64,000 bases of DNA. It comes from Riptortus pedestris (lineage: Eukaryota; Arthropoda; Insecta; Hemiptera; Alydidae). Both the position numbers and the translations under genes were made by a program. The notes below the pieces were generated by a model. It had not been told where the DNA came from and made no database searches. It was given only the letters and a program-made list of their open reading frames with translations. This document shows, piece after piece, positions 60,958 through 64,000 of the stretch (positions are counted from its first letter, which is position 1; each line of letters opens with the position of its first letter). Location of the stretch: positions 112,702,001 to 112,766,000 of the forward strand of contig CM032233.1 in NCBI GenBank assembly GCA_019009955.1, in the 5' to 3' direction.

Positions 60958-61431
60958 ACCAATGTTGAACTTGTCCCATTTAGTTTGATAGAATTAAATC
61001 AAAAACATATTAATAGTATAGTAGATGAAAGAAAATGAAAAAATAATCGCGGCAACATTCTTAGCTCCGCATGACAGAAATAGACCTTTATCAATATTTA
61101 AATTGGATAAGGAGCCTGGTGGTCACCATAGTACGGACAGCTCTCTGCTCGCATACCCATTCCAACCGCATATTTTACTCGAACGTAAAGTGGCTACAAC
61201 TTTGTGTGTGTGTACTTTTTGAAGTGTTCTGGGGGATTTAAGCTGTACTTAATTTCAATTTATAAATCAACAGCAATGAGTCAACACTAGAAACCTCATA
61301 TTTTGTTCATCGATAGCATTAACCAGTGAGTTAAAATAACCAAGACATTTGGTGAGAATAAAACGAATTGCGTGGCCTGTTGACGGACCGGCAGTGTAAT
61401 ACCTTTCCATATCAACGATTCTTGACTACCT
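60958..61431. other. No gene recognised
   Basis: Spacer; the 65-codon frame at 61025-61222 is not recognised. Confidence 0.4.
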
Positions 61432-62544
61432 TCACAGAGCTGGTAAGTAATAATTCATGATTTAAAATACATGTCAAATAATGTGTTTGAATTTGTTTGT
61501 GATATGATGGTAACCACGAGTTGAGAAATTCAGTTCAGTGAAAAACGTATGTCAGTTTTTAATTTAATTAAGGAATTTGGCAATAAATATAGCTTTCGGT
61601 CTACCTTTTTTTTTTTTTTTTTTTTTTGTAAACCAAAATATATTTTGTGATTTGTGGTCAGGATAATAGCAGAGAAATCTGTTATTGAGGTCGTACTCAT
61701 TACGCGATTTCCGAAAAATGTCTTCAAATTCCCAACGATCCAACCCAGGAGATGACGAAAATTAGGACCGTTCAAAATTTTTTATATATATATGTCTGTT
61801 AACGCTCGACATCGTTTTATGTAAAAAGAAAGATCAAGGTCGTTAATAGCTGAAATTGGGCACGTGGGAGGGTGTTTTAGAGGAGAGGATTTTCGAAAAT
61901 TCGAAATATCTCCGTTATTATACGTCGGATCAAAACATTGAATGCAACCAATCTTATTGCAATTGAAATAAACTACAAATATTGTCATATACATTTATGC
62001 TCTATCTTGAATATTAACCGAAATAATAATTTTTTCAGTTTTCAGCCGTCAGCAAACCCCCACTTCTACTCATGTTACACAAACAATACTCTGTTATATA
62101 ATAAACCACATTATTCGAAGCTTAAATACCAAATATTGTTTTAAAGAGATCTTTATTATACGAGATACTTGCAAATATATTCTGGTGACCCTCCCCCCCG
62201 TCTTAAGTTCTTTGATACTAAAATTTGTTTGATTGAGATTAAAATTAGTTTCCTACATTATAAATTACACTAATAGATATAGTAAATAGTTTTCAATAAA
62301 ATTAATATATTATATTCTGATATATTTCAGTAATTGTTGTGCTTTCCGGTGAGAAGTTAGCAGACCTGCTTGTTTACATTTCAGACGCTTCCCGTCTGGA
62401 GGGGAAAGATTTCTTATTACAGCTTGTATTTATTCACTTAATATTCAGGGTTGTGTTGTGATACCAGTATGTAGATTTATCTATTGTTAAACTTCCCGAG
62501 GAAAACCTGTTTAGTAAACGTAGCCCCGATGTGACGGACTTTTT
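61432..62544 (+). repeat. 1-kb duplicated block, copy B (flank plus full HINE)
   Basis: Non-HINE flank 61432-61667, matching 44681-44916 with few differences, including the poly-T run. Then a HINE copy from 61668: partial hairpin AGCAGAGAAATCTGTT, small TA tract at 61784-61791, core, D arm. Unlike copy A it reaches the terminus (AACCTGTTTAGTAAACGTAG then CCCCGATGTGACGGACTTTT). Confidence 0.88.
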
Positions 62545-63083
62545 TGTATTTTATGATCTCATCTTAAAATCCGAAGAATTATATATCATATGAATATTTG
62601 TAATAAAATCGGTCTTTTATTACATACAATTAGTCGTCGAACCACCTTATATTATTAATACCTTTGATGCCCTAGCACACTCGCCAATGTTGTGTACCGT
62701 AATATCTAGAGCATAATTATATGAAAAAACAACACGGTAATAATCTGAATTTTCTTGCATCATTACTTCATTTTCTTTTTCCTTATTTATTACTCTGCTC
62801 CACGTTCATAATAGCTTGTGATGGATTAAATTTACAATGATGTGAATGACATTCAAAAAGAAATATTAAAAAAGAAAGATTAGAGTGGATCCGTTTAGTC
62901 TGAAGGCAATTTAACGGTTTTTATTATGGAGTCATTAGATGGATTGTCCACGGGTTGGGACAGTGGGCACCGGTCGCGTTGAAAAATAGTCTTGACATTT
63001 AACCCTTGGACGAAATGACATAACCCGCACTGGCTCAGGGAGGGGCACATGCTTCCTTCTCCTCCTTCTTAACTCTCTATTTT
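62545..63083. other. No gene recognised
   Basis: Spacer; nothing recognised. Confidence 0.5.
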
Positions 63084-63205
63084 AGCAGATTTCCCTTGAG
63101 GGAAATCAGATATTGAGGTTGTATATATGACGCAATTTTTGAAAAACTTCCTCAAATATTCATCGATCCTACCCAGGAGATGACGAAATGATGTCCCTTA
63201 AAAAC

Positions 63206-63207
<2 letters not shown>
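63084..63207 (+). mobile_element. HINE-like hairpin end before a microsatellite
   Basis: AGCAGATTTCCCTTGAGGGA, GATATTGAGGTTGTATATAT, ACCCAGGAGATGACGAAATG, then directly the GT/TA/CA tract. The core is replaced by retroelement sequence from about 63355. Confidence 0.85.
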
Positions 63208-63352
<145 letters not shown>

Positions 63353-63354
63353 TT

Positions 63355-63531
63355 ACTGCGACTTTACTACTGAACAGACATACAAGACACTTGCTCTATG
63401 ACTGCATACTACTAATAGACCAAAGAGAAGACTTTAAAACCCAATTAAAATGCCAACAAGAAAACTGGCCTGTTGAGGAAAAACTATTGTTTTATAAACA
63501 TAATAAACAATTAAAACAGTTTGCTGAATAA
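63355..63531 (+). pseudogene. Non-LTR retrotransposon ORF2 C-terminal end
   Basis: LLNRHTRHLLYDCILLIDQR, EDFKTQLKCQQENWPVEEKL then LFYKHNKQLKQFAE and TAA. HLLYDC followed by a W-P-...-FI/FAE tail is the usual end of jockey/CR1-type ORF2 proteins. Only the last 60 codons survive, beginning at the CA microsatellite. A downstream AT-rich stretch to about 63700 with an A-run is probably its 3' untranslated tail. Confidence 0.72.
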
Positions 63532-63799
63532 ATGTATGATTTCCTGAATTATTTAAAACTAAAATACAGTTAAATTAATTAATTATTCAACATTGAATCC
63601 AAAATTTGTTTTTGTTTTTATTTTATTTTTTTTATTTTACTTTGTTGTAAATAATTTTATTGTACAAATATTTTATGTTATTCATATTTAAAAAAAAAAA
63701 TGTCATGTATCAAGCACACGTTATGTACTAATTATTGTAGGGGGCGTGTGGCTAATAAACTCCCTTCCTGTAGGCTTACTTCAGGAAGGAAATAAATAA
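63532..63799. other. 3' flank of the retroelement fragment
   Basis: T-rich, then an A-run at about 63691-63700; no gene. A GTAGG...CTTCCTG-like small inverted pair lies at about 63764-63789 (CTTCCTGTAGG and CTTCAGGAAGG). Confidence 0.4.
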
Positions 63800-64000
63800 T
63801 ATATATATCTGTTAACGATCTAGCGGTCGCAATTTTTGTCTTATCGTTACCAAACTCGATATACAAACGTTTCATATAAAACTAATGATCATGTTTGTTA
63901 ACGGTTGAAATCTAGCTGGGGCGAGGGGGTTGGGGGGGAGGCAGAATTTAGAAAATTTATTTCGCGATTTTTGAAAACTTTCCTCAAATACCCATCGATC
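63800..64000 (+). mobile_element. HINE-like core, cut by window end
   Basis: Short TA run, GTTAACGATCTAGCGGTCGC, core with G-run (63920-63942), then at about 63960 a jump back to hairpin-side sequence (TCGCGATTTTTGAAAACTTT, CATCGATC). Another copy or a tandem fragment therefore begins at the window edge. Confidence 0.8.

Overview
This window is AT-rich, gene-poor animal DNA, almost certainly from an arthropod and probably an insect with a repeat-heavy genome. The evidence is its mobile elements: an insect-type Tc1/mariner relative with a DUF4817-like N-terminus, a piggyBac remnant, jockey-like non-LTR retrotransposons, a Penelope-like element with a GIY-YIG domain, a hAT element, a tRNA-derived SINE and long TA/GT/GA microsatellites. 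There are no bacterial-type operons. I found no intact host gene, no convincing host exon set, no rRNA and no functional tRNA. The one unclassified coding remnant is a broken minus-strand ORF at 19232-21223.

The dominant feature is one interspersed family with about forty complete or partial copies on both strands. One end starts AGCAGATTTCCC and folds into a hairpin around a 20-base perfect palindrome (GATTTCCCTTAAGGGAAATC). A block of about 110 bases follows, then a variable TA/GT tract, then a conserved core of about 300 bases with a G-rich stretch. The other end carries AAGCAGATTTCCC in inverted orientation and finishes ...CGCAGCCCCTGCGTGACGGACTTTT. The subterminal inverted repeats, the terminal hairpin, the internal microsatellite, the T-rich targets and the lack of a target duplication match non-autonomous Helentron-associated elements (HINE / DINE-1-like). 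That assignment is an inference from architecture. For these entries '+' means the AGCAG hairpin end is on the left. Under Helitron convention that end would be the 3' end. At least four right-end variants coexist: short B type, B type with an extra 80-base block, C type with a 'TAAGCTGTTATATTATGAAGCAC' class arm (23 bases, quoted here only to name it as the TAAGCTG arm), and a long D type.

Layout: 0-7 kb SINE, jockey fragment, first HINE copies. 7-16 kb several HINE copies, a 160-base repeat shared by 8.95 and 12.39 kb, and a 410-base GT/GA tract. 16.6-18.7 kb a HINE copy split by a piggyBac remnant. 19.2-21.2 kb an unclassified minus-strand pseudogene split by a 5'-truncated jockey-like insertion with a 13-base target duplication. 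21.7-31.1 kb dense, nested HINE copies, a Penelope-like fragment and two hammerhead-like motifs. 31.8-33.0 kb a jockey fragment split by a Tc1/mariner derivative. 34-43 kb a relatively HINE-poor, very AT-rich stretch with a MITE and RTE-like pieces. 43-64 kb more HINE copies, a hAT element that hosts a HINE copy, a duplicated locus of about 1 kb (44.7 and 61.4 kb), and further transposase and reverse-transcriptase fragments.

There is no gene cooperation to describe. The window records layered transposition, and the nesting gives relative ages: a HINE copy is older than the piggyBac inside it, and the hAT at 48.3 kb is older than the HINE inside it.
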